64,000 nucleotides of DNA, taken from the NCBI GenBank assembly GCA_000168995.1, contig AAUX01000001.1:124001-188000 (forward strand), written 5' to 3'. The stretch's first letter is position 1, and each line of letters begins with the position of its first letter. Below the pieces are notes generated by a model, which saw nothing but the letters and a program-made list of their open reading frames with translations, was not told where the DNA came from and did not search any database. The translations under genes were made by a program, and so were the position numbers. Below are positions 29,034 to 37,668 of the stretch, piece after piece. Source of the stretch: Methylophilales bacterium HTCC2181. Lineage in GTDB: Bacteria; Pseudomonadota; Gammaproteobacteria; Burkholderiales; Methylophilaceae.

Positions 29034-29303
29034 TTGCATTCTATAGAAGTACAGAAAATTTCAGCTACTGCATTTATTGTTACAATTAATGCACAATCGC
29101 AAACAACTCACAGCGTTACAATGAGCAAAGAATTTTTTAATCAATATGCAGCCTTTACAGTTTCAGATTTAGATTTTATCAAACATTCTTTTGAATTTTT
29201 ATTGGATAGGGAGCCTAACACCTCCATCCTAAAAGAATTCAATATAGTAGTTATTTGCAATTACTTTCCGGACTACCTCAAACTTATACCTACATATTTC
29301 TGA
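29034..29303 (+). CDS. Conserved small cytoplasmic protein, unknown function
   Basis: 89 aa with a TTG start three bases after the previous stop. No signal or membrane segment. The C-terminal half FIKHSFEFLLDREPNTSIL followed by FNIVVICNYFPDYLKLI resembles, from memory, a conserved bacterial hypothetical family ending in YFPEY. Function unknown. The start is uncertain because no ATG is available near the N-terminus. Confidence 0.5.
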   Translation: MHSIEVQKISATAFIVTINAQSQTTHSVTMSKEFFNQYAAFTVSDLDFIKHSFEFLLDREPNTSILKEFNIVVICNYFPDYLKLIPTYF

Positions 29304-29358
29304 AACTACTTAAGCCTCTATTGGTCACTAACTTTGATTTATAATTTTGGTGGCCAGT

Positions 29359-29790
29359 ATGATATTCCGAATTGTTTTTTTATTTTTTTTCACCCACTTG
29401 TCTTTGGCGGACAACATTATTAACGGAACTTACAAAGAAATGTTTGAAAATGAATTGCCAAAATATGAAATAACTTATAAAAATTCAAAAAAACACGGGA
29501 AAGAAATTTTTTGGTTTGATTCAGGTGTTAAAAAAATGGAAAGCCATTACATCGATGGCATTGAGAACGGATATTGGCGGCAATGGCATAAAAACGGGAG
29601 CATTAAGTTAGAAGTGAATTATACGAATGGCAAAAAAGACGGATTATGGCAGCAATGGTATACAGATGGAAAACTGCGCTCATCAGTTCAATTTATAGGT
29701 GGGGCTAAGCACGGAAAAGAGCTTATGTTCAGGCCCAATGGTTCTATTATTTCTGAGGAATACTATATCGATGGTAAAGTTGTTAAATAA
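29359..29790 (+). CDS. YwqK/MORN-like repeat exported protein
   Basis: 143 aa from the ATG at 29359 (an upstream TTG/GTG would add four residues). A signal peptide (ending LSLADN) is followed by about four MORN-like repeats of the form G...G.W..W...G....E..Y..G, e.g. GYWRQWHKNGSIKLEVNY and GLWQQWYTDGKLRSSVQF. This matches the family named toxin-antitoxin YwqK antitoxins, but that label rests on few members. No toxin gene is adjacent, so a scaffold or envelope-associated role is as likely. Confidence 0.7.
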   Translation: MIFRIVFLFFFTHLSLADNIINGTYKEMFENELPKYEITYKNSKKHGKEIFWFDSGVKKMESHYIDGIENGYWRQWHKNGSIKLEVNYTNGKKDGLWQQWYTDGKLRSSVQFIGGAKHGKELMFRPNGSIISEEYYIDGKVVK

Positions 29791-29809
29791 CAGAAAAAAG
29801 AGACTTTAA

Positions 29810-30811
29810 ATGATCAAATCATATGCCGCTATGGAAGCTGGTAAAAATCTTGTTGAATACCAATTCAAGAAAAAACCTTTAACTGTAAAAGAAGTCCGTA
29901 TTAAGGTACATTCATGCGGAATTTGCCACAGCGATGTCAGCGCAATAGATAATGCTTGGGGTGCTTCAACTTTTCCTATGGTTGCTGGGCATGAAATCAT
30001 TGGTGAAATAATTGAAATTGGATCAGATGTTATGCTTCATAGTGTTGGGGATCATGTTGGCTTGGGCTGGCATTCAGGATACTGTGATGTTTGTGAGCAT
30101 TGTGAAAATGGAGATCATAATTTCTGTAGCAAAACTAATAAAACCGTTTTCAGTCAGCATGGAGGCTTTGCTGAAGAGGTTTGTGCTGACGAGGTAAGCG
30201 TAATACCTTTGCCAAAAAATCTAAAACTTGAAAATGCTGGGCCTCTGTTATGTGGTGGAATTACGGTTTTTACACCTATTATTGAGTTCAATATTAACAA
30301 AAATCATAAAATAGGTGTTATTGGCATAGGAGGTCTTGGGCATCTTGCTATCAAATTCTATAAAGCCCTAGGATGTCACGTAACTGCATTTACTAGCTCT
30401 AAAGGTAAAGATAACTTATTACTCTCTATGGGAGCAGATGATGTTGTATCATCATTAGATAAAGATGCAATCAGGAGTTATGGAGCTAAATTTGATTTTC
30501 TAATTTCTACAGTGAATGTAAAGCTAGATTGGAATTTATTTTTAAGTATCATTAGGCCACGAGGGAGGCTGCATTTCGTTGGAGCAGTTCTTGATCCTAT
30601 TGATGCTTCGGTATTTTCTCTTATGGGAGGCCGACGTTCCATATCAGGATCCCCGGTTGGTAGTCCAAAAAATATTAAAAAAATGTTAGTTTTTTGTTCT
30701 AAACACGATATCTATCCTGAAGTTGAACACTTTAAATTTAAAAATATTAACGAGGCCATAAAAAAAGTCAGAGAAAATAAGGTGCGCTTTCGTGCTGTTT
30801 TGTCATGGTAA
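29810..30811 (+). CDS. Zinc-dependent NAD(P) alcohol dehydrogenase (CAD/YahK type)
   Basis: 333 aa medium-chain dehydrogenase. Catalytic zinc ligands: Cys39 in CGICHSD, His61-Glu62 in AGHEIIGE, and Cys in GPLLCGGIT. Structural zinc: Cys92, Cys95, Cys98, Cys106. Rossmann loop GIGGLGHLAIKF binds NAD(P). These features fit the cinnamyl alcohol dehydrogenase-like group, which reduces many aldehydes with NADPH. It is followed immediately (no gap) by the GIY-YIG gene. In a methylotroph it might serve aldehyde detoxification, but the substrate is not known. Confidence 0.92.
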   Translation: MIKSYAAMEAGKNLVEYQFKKKPLTVKEVRIKVHSCGICHSDVSAIDNAWGASTFPMVAGHEIIGEIIEIGSDVMLHSVGDHVGLGWHSGYCDVCEHCENGDHNFCSKTNKTVFSQHGGFAEEVCADEVSVIPLPKNLKLENAGPLLCGGITVFTPIIEFNINKNHKIGVIGIGGLGHLAIKFYKALGCHVTAFTSSKGKDNLLLSMGADDVVSSLDKDAIRSYGAKFDFLISTVNVKLDWNLFLSIIRPRGRLHFVGAVLDPIDASVFSLMGGRRSISGSPVGSPKNIKKMLVFCSKHDIYPEVEHFKFKNINEAIKKVRENKVRFRAVLSW

Positions 30812-31120
30812 ATGCTAATGGCTAATTATAATGTAAGCGGGTTAATAACATTGGCTGAGCTCGCTAAGAGTAATCAGGAAAACTGGTTTGTTTATATTCT
30901 AAAATGCTCCGATGATACTTTATATACAGGCATAACAAATAATGTTTCAAAAAGAATTGAAGACCATGAAAAAGGTGTAGGGGCAAAATATACGAAAGGT
31001 CGATCACCATTCCAATTACTGTTTACGGAGAAACATCCAAACAGAAGTTCGGCAAGCAAGAGAGAAATTGAAATAAAAGCTTTCAGTAAAATTGAAAAAT
31101 TGGCTTTAACACAAACTTAA
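30812..31120 (+). CDS. GIY-YIG nuclease domain protein (UPF0213-like)
   Basis: 102 aa with a single GIY-YIG domain: FVYILKCSDDTLYTGITN (the two tyrosine motifs), Arg in SKRIEDH, and the metal-binding Glu in KREIEIKAF. An N-terminal extension of about 25 residues precedes the domain; the internal ATG three codons in is another start. Family members cut structured or damaged DNA in vitro. It starts right at the adh stop. Confidence 0.85.
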   Translation: MLMANYNVSGLITLAELAKSNQENWFVYILKCSDDTLYTGITNNVSKRIEDHEKGVGAKYTKGRSPFQLLFTEKHPNRSSASKREIEIKAFSKIEKLALTQT

Positions 31121-31147
31121 TTAATATTTAAAAGGTAATAAAGCCTA

Positions 31148-32971
31148 ATGTTTCAATGGTTCGAAAATCTAATTAATCCATTTCCTAAAGATTTAATAGA
31201 AACACCGCCAAACTCCTTATTTAAATTTGCTTTGACATGCATTAAAGATATTAAAATATTTATTGGCCTTATGGCGATACTTACTGCTTGCATAGCAAGC
31301 TTCGAAGCGGTTCTCTATGCTGTTTTAGGTAAGTTAATTGACCTAATGATTACTCATGGTCCGACCAACTTTATACAAAATCATTCTACTTTTCTTTTTA
31401 TGATGGCAGCATTATTAATTGGTAGTACGCTTTTTGTTAGTATTCAAACAATGCTTAAACATCAATCCTTAGCTGGGTCGTTCCCTATGAGGATGAGATG
31501 GGATTTTCATCGTTTGCTGCTTAATCAAAGTATGAGCTTTTATAGCAATGAATTTTCTGGGCGCATTGCTGCTAAAGTGATGCAAAGTGCTATTGCACTG
31601 AGGGATATGTGGTTCATTTTGTCAGATATTCTAGTGTATGTGATCGTGTATGTGGCTACTATGGTTTTTCTTGTAGGAAACTTAAATACTTTATTAATTA
31701 TTCCTTTTCTTGCTTGGCTGACTACTTATATAGTTACTCTCTTTTATTTTATTCCTAAGCTTGCTTTACTTTCCAGAAGTCAGGCTGATGCAAGATCATT
31801 AATGACTGGTCGAATTACTGATGCTTATACCAACATCAATACAGTCAAATTATTTTCCCATGCTGGAAGAGAATCAAAATATGCCCAAAATGCTATGAAC
31901 GAATTTCTTAAAACTGTACGTTTGCAAATGCGTAAAGTTTCTATAATTCAAATAATTAACCATTTTTTAAGTATGTTATTAATACTTTCGACCGCAGGGG
32001 TTGCATTATGGTTGTGGACTAATAATGATATCGCGATTGGTGTTTTAGCCGCAGCATCCGCAATGTCATTAAGATTAAATGGAATTTCTCACTGGGTTAT
32101 GTGGGAAATGACTTCTTTATACGAACAAATTGGTATTGCTCAAGATGGCTTAAATATGCTCTCTAGAAGTCAATCCATAATAGATAGTCCTAATGCTTTG
32201 CTAATGAAGGAAAAGCTTGCGCCTATTTCCTTTAAAAATGTTTCTTTTTCCTATGATGCTGGGCCTAGTTTTTTTTCTAACTTTAATCTTGAGATTAAAC
32301 ATGGAGAAAGGGTTGGTATTGTTGGTAGGTCTGGGGCGGGGAAATCGTCACTCATTAATCTCTTATTGCGGTTTTATGAGGTGGATAAAGGCACAATAAC
32401 AATTGCTAATAAAAATATTAATTTAATTACTCAGGATAGTTTAAGGTCGCATATTGCAATGGTTACGCAGGATACATCATTACTTCACCGCACTATTAAG
32501 GAGAATATTGCCTATAGTAAACCTAGCGCTACTAATAAGGAGATTATTCTAGCTGCTAAAAAGGCTCAGGCTGATATATTTATTACCAAGCTTCGTGATC
32601 AGTTCGGTAATTCTGGTTATAACGCCATGGTAGGGGAAAGGGGGGTTAAATTATCTGGTGGGCAAAAACAACGGGTTGCAATTGCACGAGTTATTCTTAA
32701 AAATGCTCCCATTCTCCTTTTAGATGAGGCTACCAGTGCCCTAGACTCTGAAGTGGAAAACATTATTCAAGAAAGTCTAGACAGCCTTATGCATGGTAAA
32801 ACAGTTATTGCTATAGCCCATCGATTATCAACGATTGCTGCCATGGATAGACTGATTGTAATGGACAATGGAAAAATTATTGAGGAAGGAAGCCATAAAG
32901 CGCTAATCAAAAAGAAGGGCTTATATTTTCAATTATGGCAGCATCAAAGCGGTGGATTCATTGGTGACTAA
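31148..32971 (+). CDS. ABC exporter, fused permease and ATPase (MsbA/multidrug type)
   Basis: 607 aa half-transporter. Six hydrophobic segments occupy residues about 35-320, and the ATPase domain follows: Walker A GRSGAGKS (393-400), signature LSGGQKQR, Walker B ILLLDEATSALD, and the H-loop AHRLST. It works as a homodimer in the inner membrane. Substrate (lipid, drug or metabolite) cannot be told; full msbA neighbours such as lpxK are absent. It is separated from the GIY-YIG gene by 27 bases and converges with a small unknown gene. Confidence 0.92.
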   Translation: MFQWFENLINPFPKDLIETPPNSLFKFALTCIKDIKIFIGLMAILTACIASFEAVLYAVLGKLIDLMITHGPTNFIQNHSTFLFMMAALLIGSTLFVSIQTMLKHQSLAGSFPMRMRWDFHRLLLNQSMSFYSNEFSGRIAAKVMQSAIALRDMWFILSDILVYVIVYVATMVFLVGNLNTLLIIPFLAWLTTYIVTLFYFIPKLALLSRSQADARSLMTGRITDAYTNINTVKLFSHAGRESKYAQNAMNEFLKTVRLQMRKVSIIQIINHFLSMLLILSTAGVALWLWTNNDIAIGVLAAASAMSLRLNGISHWVMWEMTSLYEQIGIAQDGLNMLSRSQSIIDSPNALLMKEKLAPISFKNVSFSYDAGPSFFSNFNLEIKHGERVGIVGRSGAGKSSLINLLLRFYEVDKGTITIANKNINLITQDSLRSHIAMVTQDTSLLHRTIKENIAYSKPSATNKEIILAAKKAQADIFITKLRDQFGNSGYNAMVGERGVKLSGGQKQRVAIARVILKNAPILLLDEATSALDSEVENIIQESLDSLMHGKTVIAIAHRLSTIAAMDRLIVMDNGKIIEEGSHKALIKKKGLYFQLWQHQSGGFIGD

Positions 32972-33468
32972 TTAAGAAGGGTGTCACTTGCTTTTGTACA
33001 GCCATAAATACCAAACTGCACACTTTTTGTTTGGCCTACATCTTCAAAAGTATCAACCATCAACTTGCTCTGGATTGTATTAAACGAAATAGAGTTATAG
33101 TCCGCTTTACAAGTAATAGAAACTTCATCAGTTGAACAGGATGACCAGCTATAATTATCTATTGTTTTCTTGTTTCCAAAAAAAAAGCTTTTTATTGTGA
33201 TAATCTTTGAGTCATCTACTTTAATTGCTTTATTTTTTGTTCCAAAAATTAGCATTTCAAAAATGTAATATATTTCAGAGAGGGTTGATTCGTTTCTAAT
33301 AATCGTTTTATCCCGATTATTATCAGATTCTGAGCTACTCATCAATTTTCCATTACATTCAAAATAAAATTTTTCTGGCATAAAGTATCCGTATCCACAT
33401 AAAAAAATTGCTGTAACAAATACGATGAGGCTTTTAATGCCTAACAAAATTAATCTCTCTCTCCACAC
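32968..33468 (-). CDS. Membrane-anchored small protein, unknown
   Basis: 166 aa from a GTG start, with one N-terminal hydrophobic segment (about residues 10-27) that may be a signal anchor; the rest is polar with five cysteines (FECNG, SSCSTD, ITCKAD, YGCTKA). Family not recognised. It overlaps the preceding exported protein gene by 19 bases and the ABC exporter's end by 4 bases on the other strand. Start uncertain; a TTG at 33447 is possible. Confidence 0.5.
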   Translation of the reverse strand: MWRERLILLGIKSLIVFVTAIFLCGYGYFMPEKFYFECNGKLMSSSESDNNRDKTIIRNESTLSEIYYIFEMLIFGTKNKAIKVDDSKIITIKSFFFGNKKTIDNYSWSSCSTDEVSITCKADYNSISFNTIQSKLMVDTFEDVGQTKSVQFGIYGCTKASDTLLN

Positions 33469-33836
33469 ACGGTAAGCATTAAATCATAAGCAGAAGATGC
33501 TTCATCGCTAATAACGTCCCATGCTTGATTAGAGCTTGCCTGAGAAAGTATCTTTCCTTCTCCCTTGTTGCCAGAATAAGAAATTACATGGACTACTCGT
33601 CTTTTTTCTTCATCACAATCATACTCAGTTAATATTTTTGCTGACAACATATTGTTAGCGATAGGATCCTTAAAATCCATTAATGACCATGATCTAAATA
33701 ATGGGTAATTCACTTGAATTGTTTCATTATCAAAATACAACGTCATCTTGCCGTCATTACTAAGATACCCCCCTTCCCACTTAGCAAAGCCTGTACTTGC
33801 CAACATCAATAACGCCATAACCATAATTTTTTTCAT
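33450..33836 (-). CDS. Small exported protein, surface-adhesin-E-like, unknown
   Basis: 128 aa with a signal peptide (MKKIMVMALLMLASTGFAKW). The mature part has an antiparallel beta look (MTLYFDNETIQVNYPLF, VVHVISYSG) and two cysteines (EYDCDE, LTVCGERD), roughly like the surface-adhesin protein E family of small periplasmic proteins. It is the first of two overlapping minus-strand genes, with the 33837-34006 gap upstream. No function assigned. Confidence 0.6.
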   Translation of the reverse strand: MKKIMVMALLMLASTGFAKWEGGYLSNDGKMTLYFDNETIQVNYPLFRSWSLMDFKDPIANNMLSAKILTEYDCDEEKRRVVHVISYSGNKGEGKILSQASSNQAWDVISDEASSAYDLMLTVCGERD

Positions 33837-34006
33837 TTGAAAGCCTTTTTATTAACAAACTACATCATAACTAAAATTGAGGATAAATCTGTAAATATAT
33901 AAATTTGCTTATTTTTCAATTGCCTATATACTTCGCACTCGAAAGATTGTCATTAATGTCCTGTTTTTATTGCCAGTCTTACCATGCAATATATACAAGG
34001 ATAACA

Positions 34007-35290
34007 ATGTCATTCCAAACATTCAATCTTGATGCTTCTATTTTAAAAGCAATTCAAGAAGCTGGTTACGATCAGCCTACACCAATTCAAACAAAATCTA
34101 TTCCAGAAATAATGCTCAATAAGCATGTACTGGCTTCAGCTCAAACTGGAACTGGAAAAACTGCAGCGTTTGTATTGCCTATACTAGATAAATTAACCAA
34201 AAACAGATCTGAAGGTCGCGGCCCACGAGTACTAATTGTAAGCCCTACTCGAGAGCTTGCTACTCAGATTACCGATAGCATAAAAAAGTATTCACGTTAC
34301 CTACGAATTAATTCAATAACAATAACAGGCGGAATATCCTACGGGCTACAGAATCGAATGTTTAGCAAGCCAATTGATATTTTAGTTGCTACCCCAGGGC
34401 GTCTTTTAGATTTATATCAGCAAAAAAAAATTAACTTCAAAGGTCTAGAAGTAATGATACTTGACGAAGCTGACAGAATGCTTGACATGGGGTTTGTTCC
34501 TGACATTAGGAAAATTTATAATGCAACATCAAAAAAACAACAAATGTTAATGTTTTCAGCTACTTTTGACCCGCCAATTCAAAAAATTGCACAAGAATTT
34601 TTGACAAATCCAGTTACTATTTCAATTAAACCAGATGTATCTGGTCACAAAAATATTAAACAATTAATATACTTTGCTGATAATCAGTCACATAAACAAC
34701 AAATGCTTGATCATTTCATTAAGAATGATGAAGTAACTCAAGCAATTATATTTACAGCTACCAAGAGAATGGCAGACCAACTTTCTGATCAGCTTTATCA
34801 TTCTGATATAAAGACATCTGCTCTTCATGGTGATATGTCTCAGGGATCAAGAACAAAAACTATCAACCGTTTCAAACGGAATGAAACTAAAATATTAGTT
34901 GCAACTGACCTAGCCTCAAGAGGTATCGATGTTAAAAATATTTCTCACGTATTTAACTATGACATGCCTAGATTTGCAGAAGACTATATTCACCGCATTG
35001 GAAGAACAGGTAGAGCCAACAACAAAGGCATTGCAATTAGCTTAGTAAGCCCAACTGATCGTGAATTTTTAAGAAAAATAGAAAGATTCACAAACCTTAA
35101 AATTGAAATTGCCTCAATTCCAGGAATGGAGGCTACAATTTTAAAAGAAGCAAAAGCGCCTAAGAGAAAGAGCAAAGGACGATCCTTTGTAAAAAAAGGT
35201 AAGGTATTTAAGAATGAAGCAAATGCTAAAAAGAGAATACGGAGCAAACCTGTCTTTGGTAAAACTAATCAGTCAGCGCCAAGTCGTTAA
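34007..35290 (+). CDS. rhlE: DEAD-box RNA helicase RhlE-type
   Basis: 427 aa from the ATG giving MSFQTFNL, preceded by AAGGATAACA; a longer frame from 33905 adds 34 foreign residues. Motifs: PTPIQ Q-motif, AQTGTGKT (45-52), PTRELA, DEAD (154-157), SAT, and HRIGRTGR, then a basic tail (KAPKRKSKGRSFVKKGK) that binds RNA. RhlE-type helicases aid ribosome assembly and mRNA decay, often in the cold. The 3' end overlaps a convergent unknown gene by 26 bases. Confidence 0.92.
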   Translation: MSFQTFNLDASILKAIQEAGYDQPTPIQTKSIPEIMLNKHVLASAQTGTGKTAAFVLPILDKLTKNRSEGRGPRVLIVSPTRELATQITDSIKKYSRYLRINSITITGGISYGLQNRMFSKPIDILVATPGRLLDLYQQKKINFKGLEVMILDEADRMLDMGFVPDIRKIYNATSKKQQMLMFSATFDPPIQKIAQEFLTNPVTISIKPDVSGHKNIKQLIYFADNQSHKQQMLDHFIKNDEVTQAIIFTATKRMADQLSDQLYHSDIKTSALHGDMSQGSRTKTINRFKRNETKILVATDLASRGIDVKNISHVFNYDMPRFAEDYIHRIGRTGRANNKGIAISLVSPTDREFLRKIERFTNLKIEIASIPGMEATILKEAKAPKRKSKGRSFVKKGKVFKNEANAKKRIRSKPVFGKTNQSAPSR

Positions 35291-35753
35291 TTGAATAAAC
35301 ACCAGTTGGTCTATCTTTGTCCGACTTCCATGTTTTTTGTTTTACAACACAGCACCTGTCCCTATTAATATCTGAGACGCCAAACTTTAGTTTGGCATTT
35401 GGGATGATCCGATAAATATGCCTCTCAATTCCGTCAATAGTCTCTGGTGCGTCATCGTGTGCGCAAAATATGAGTACGTTTTCTTTTCGAGATGAGGGCT
35501 GTCGGATAGCAACTAAATCATCTCTACCCAGCTCCTTTAAATGTTTTTTTATTTTAACCAATTCTTCATTAGTGATTGGCTCTGACTTCAATAAACTAAC
35601 TCTTCTCATCAATGAAATTGCATTAGCGTTGATTTTCTCTTTACTAAGAATTTGGGGAATAAACCTTACGACCCAGATATCCTTCTCTTTAGATGACTTA
35701 AGATTGGAAATAATTTGATCTATTGGATATTTAGTTAATATTGGAGGACGCAT
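35265..35753 (-). CDS. Hypothetical protein
   Basis: 162 aa, soluble, basic in its first half, with no signal peptide. Recognisable features are few: ISLMRRVSLLKSEP, NEELVKIKKHLKELGRDDLVAIRQPSSRK and a C-terminal DRCCVVKQKTWKSDKDRPTG with two adjacent cysteines. I cannot place it in a family. It overlaps the rhlE 3' end by 26 bases on the opposite strand, so the C-terminus may be looser than annotated. Confidence 0.5.
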   Translation of the reverse strand: MRPPILTKYPIDQIISNLKSSKEKDIWVVRFIPQILSKEKINANAISLMRRVSLLKSEPITNEELVKIKKHLKELGRDDLVAIRQPSSRKENVLIFCAHDDAPETIDGIERHIYRIIPNAKLKFGVSDINRDRCCVVKQKTWKSDKDRPTGVYSINDLALTD

Positions 35754-35855
35754 AATTTAATTTAATTATTATTAGATTTCTATTATAGTCTTTTTTACTT
35801 CTACTGACTTATATGATAATTTTATAACAGTTTTTTTAACTAATATAGGCTTTAC

Positions 35856-36113
35856 ATGAATAGATTTGATAGAATTCTTCTCACCTCTTCGTTAACATCG
35901 GCAATAATAACTTTTCTATTGTTCGCGAGCTTTAAACTTTATAAATTTTTTATGTTAGGGCTATGGGTTGAGTCAATATCAACCTGTGAGGTTTTTTCGG
36001 TTTTATGTTTTGATAATGTATTTTTTTCTTGGTTAAGCAACATGGAGGCATTCCTTTTTGTACCTCTTTTTTTTCTAAGCTATTTTATCATCCACAAAAG
36101 CTTTACTAGCTGA
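35856..36113 (+). CDS. Small membrane protein, unknown
   Basis: 85 aa with two hydrophobic stretches (about residues 9-27 and 62-80) separated by a segment with two cysteines (STCEVF, VLCFD). Extremely A+T-rich. No family known. It sits in a short plus-strand pair with the 31-codon frame just downstream; coding status rests on frame length and its hydrophobic pattern only. Confidence 0.4.
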   Translation: MNRFDRILLTSSLTSAIITFLLFASFKLYKFFMLGLWVESISTCEVFSVLCFDNVFFSWLSNMEAFLFVPLFFLSYFIIHKSFTS

Positions 36114-36121
36114 AAGCAATT

Positions 36122-36217
36122 ATGAATTTATATTGGTATGAGATTTTTGTTTTTATACTTCTTGCCATACTCATTGGATTTATTATTATCTTTGCCATTA
36201 AAAATAAGGATTCTTAG
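36122..36217 (+). CDS. Possible 31-aa single-span membrane peptide
   Basis: A very short frame: MNLYWYEIFVFILLAILIG, then more hydrophobic residues and the basic tail KNKDS. One strong membrane span with a positive C-terminal end is the pattern of real small membrane proteins. It lies 8 bases after the 85-aa gene and its stop overlaps that of the convergent SDR gene. No good ribosome site is seen, so this is tentative. Confidence 0.35.
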   Translation: MNLYWYEIFVFILLAILIGFIIIFAIKNKDS

Positions 36218-36927
36218 GGGTCAATAACATTTCCTTTGATGTCAAAACAATTTCCTGAGTCTTCAGGCTTTATTCTATGAATAACTTTTACCATATGTGC
36301 AACACTTTCTTTAGGGCTTAATATTTGATGGTTAACATTTTTTAGAAAGGGTTTTGAAAGATTGCTATCTACTGTTCCGGGATGCATTCCAATAACTATA
36401 TTTTCTTTCTTTATTCTTTGTAACTCTATGGAAAGAGTTCTTATCATCATGTTTAAGGCTGCTTTTGAACTTCGGTAACTATACCAACCACCCAACTTAT
36501 TATCAGTAATACTTCCTACCCTTGCAGTTAGAAAAATAATTTTTACTAAGGTTGATTGTTTTATTAACGGTAACAATTTTTTTATTAACAGCATTGGACC
36601 AAAAACATTTACATGAAATAGTTGGTTCAAGCCCAATACACTAATATTATTTACTGATTTCTCGGGACTTACATCTTTGTTATGCAACAATCCGGTTGCT
36701 ATAATAATTGTGTTGATTGGCTGGTTGTTTAATGCATCTATTAAATCTTCAAAAGTCTCGTCTTTATTATAATCAAAAATAACCGGATGTATTTTCTTGC
36801 TATCAAAGTCTTTGTTTCTTCGCGATAATGCAAAAATTTTTTCTACATTTCTTTCCAGATCATAATGTTTAGTAAATTCATGTCCTATAGAACCTGATGC
36901 ACCAACTATTAATATATTTTTTTTCAT
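36214..36927 (-). CDS. Short-chain dehydrogenase/reductase (CsgA-like)
   Basis: 237 aa SDR. The nucleotide loop GASGSIG (9-15), the IATGLLHN segment, NVFGPMLLIKKLLP and the catalytic YRSSK (Tyr and Lys) are present with an upstream Ser-like ARVGS. Closest in style to small CsgA/YciK-like SDRs of unknown substrate. Many PR-bearing bacteria carry an SDR near retinal genes, but this one lies on the same strand 3' of blh with two membrane-protein genes between, so a link to retinal reduction is only a guess. Confidence 0.85.
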   Translation of the reverse strand: MKKNILIVGASGSIGHEFTKHYDLERNVEKIFALSRRNKDFDSKKIHPVIFDYNKDETFEDLIDALNNQPINTIIIATGLLHNKDVSPEKSVNNISVLGLNQLFHVNVFGPMLLIKKLLPLIKQSTLVKIIFLTARVGSITDNKLGGWYSYRSSKAALNMMIRTLSIELQRIKKENIVIGMHPGTVDSNLSKPFLKNVNHQILSPKESVAHMVKVIHRIKPEDSGNCFDIKGNVIDP

Positions 36928-36958
36928 TGTGATTTTCTGCTATAAATTGATTTAAAAT

Positions 36959-37315
36959 ATGATCATGTCTTTTATTATCATAAAACTAATCGTTACCACT
37001 TTACTGATTGTATTTATTACTGAAATTGCAAAATTTTCAGATAGGTTGGGAGCATTTATTGCCTCATTACCCTTAATTACTTTTATCGCCATATTTTGGA
37101 TGTATTTTGAAGGTCAGGATTATGAAAAGATTTCAAACCATGCTTTCTATACATTTTGGTATGTTATTCCAACTCTGCCAATGTTCATTTTATTTCCTTG
37201 GTTAATCAAGACGTTTGGTTTTTGGTTAGCTGTTATTTTTTCTATTATATTAACCATTCTGTGTTTTATCATTTTCACTTATATTTTAAAACGTTTTAAT
37301 ATTCATTTAATTTAG
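36959..37315 (+). CDS. DUF3147-like small membrane protein, copy 1
   Basis: 118 aa with four hydrophobic segments. The segment FITEIAKFSDRLGAFIASLPL and FWYVIPTLPMFILFPWLIK match the DUF3147 family. It shares its pattern (K-L-I..., E-.-.-K-.-S, P-.-.-P-.-.-.-F-.-W-L-.-K) with the next gene, so the two are paralogues. No transport substrate is known. The first codon is followed by another Met, leaving the exact start open. Confidence 0.75.
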   Translation: MIMSFIIIKLIVTTLLIVFITEIAKFSDRLGAFIASLPLITFIAIFWMYFEGQDYEKISNHAFYTFWYVIPTLPMFILFPWLIKTFGFWLAVIFSIILTILCFIIFTYILKRFNIHLI

Positions 37316-37338
37316 AATCATTTCAAAGGTACTTTCTA

Positions 37339-37668
37339 ATGGCTTTTTTTGTAAAATTAATTATTGCGGTTATTGTTATTATGGCTGCATCCGAACTAAG
37401 TAAACGAAGCGTTACATTAGCAGCCATACTTCTTGCCATGCCTATAGTTCTTTTTACCTCTTTCACCATTATTTGGGAGGAAACACATGATCCACAAATA
37501 ATTTCTCGGCTTACTCATGAAACGCTTATGTTCATCCTTCCTGTTATTCCATTTTTATTTTTATTTAGCTGGTTACTTAAAGCTAATTTAAACTATTATT
37601 TATCCTTATCAATATCTTGCATTGGAATTGCCCTTGCCACCCTAATCGTTCAAAAGTTTTTTCATTAA
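37339..37668 (+). CDS. DUF3147-like small membrane protein, copy 2
   Basis: 109 aa with four hydrophobic segments, paralogous to the preceding gene: KLIIAVIVIMAASELSKRS and ILPVIPFLFLFSWLLK line up with its copies. Gap 23 bases. Pairs of small four-helix membrane proteins sometimes form heterodimers (as in paired SMR transporters), a plausible but untested reading here. The end overlaps blh by 4 bases on the opposite strand. Confidence 0.7.
   Translation: MAFFVKLIIAVIVIMAASELSKRSVTLAAILLAMPIVLFTSFTIIWEETHDPQIISRLTHETLMFILPVIPFLFLFSWLLKANLNYYLSLSISCIGIALATLIVQKFFH

Noticed and set aside
29359-29790. YwqK-like gene as part of a toxin-antitoxin module
   Set aside because: No toxin gene is adjacent and the protein has a signal peptide; the family name alone does not prove an antitoxin.
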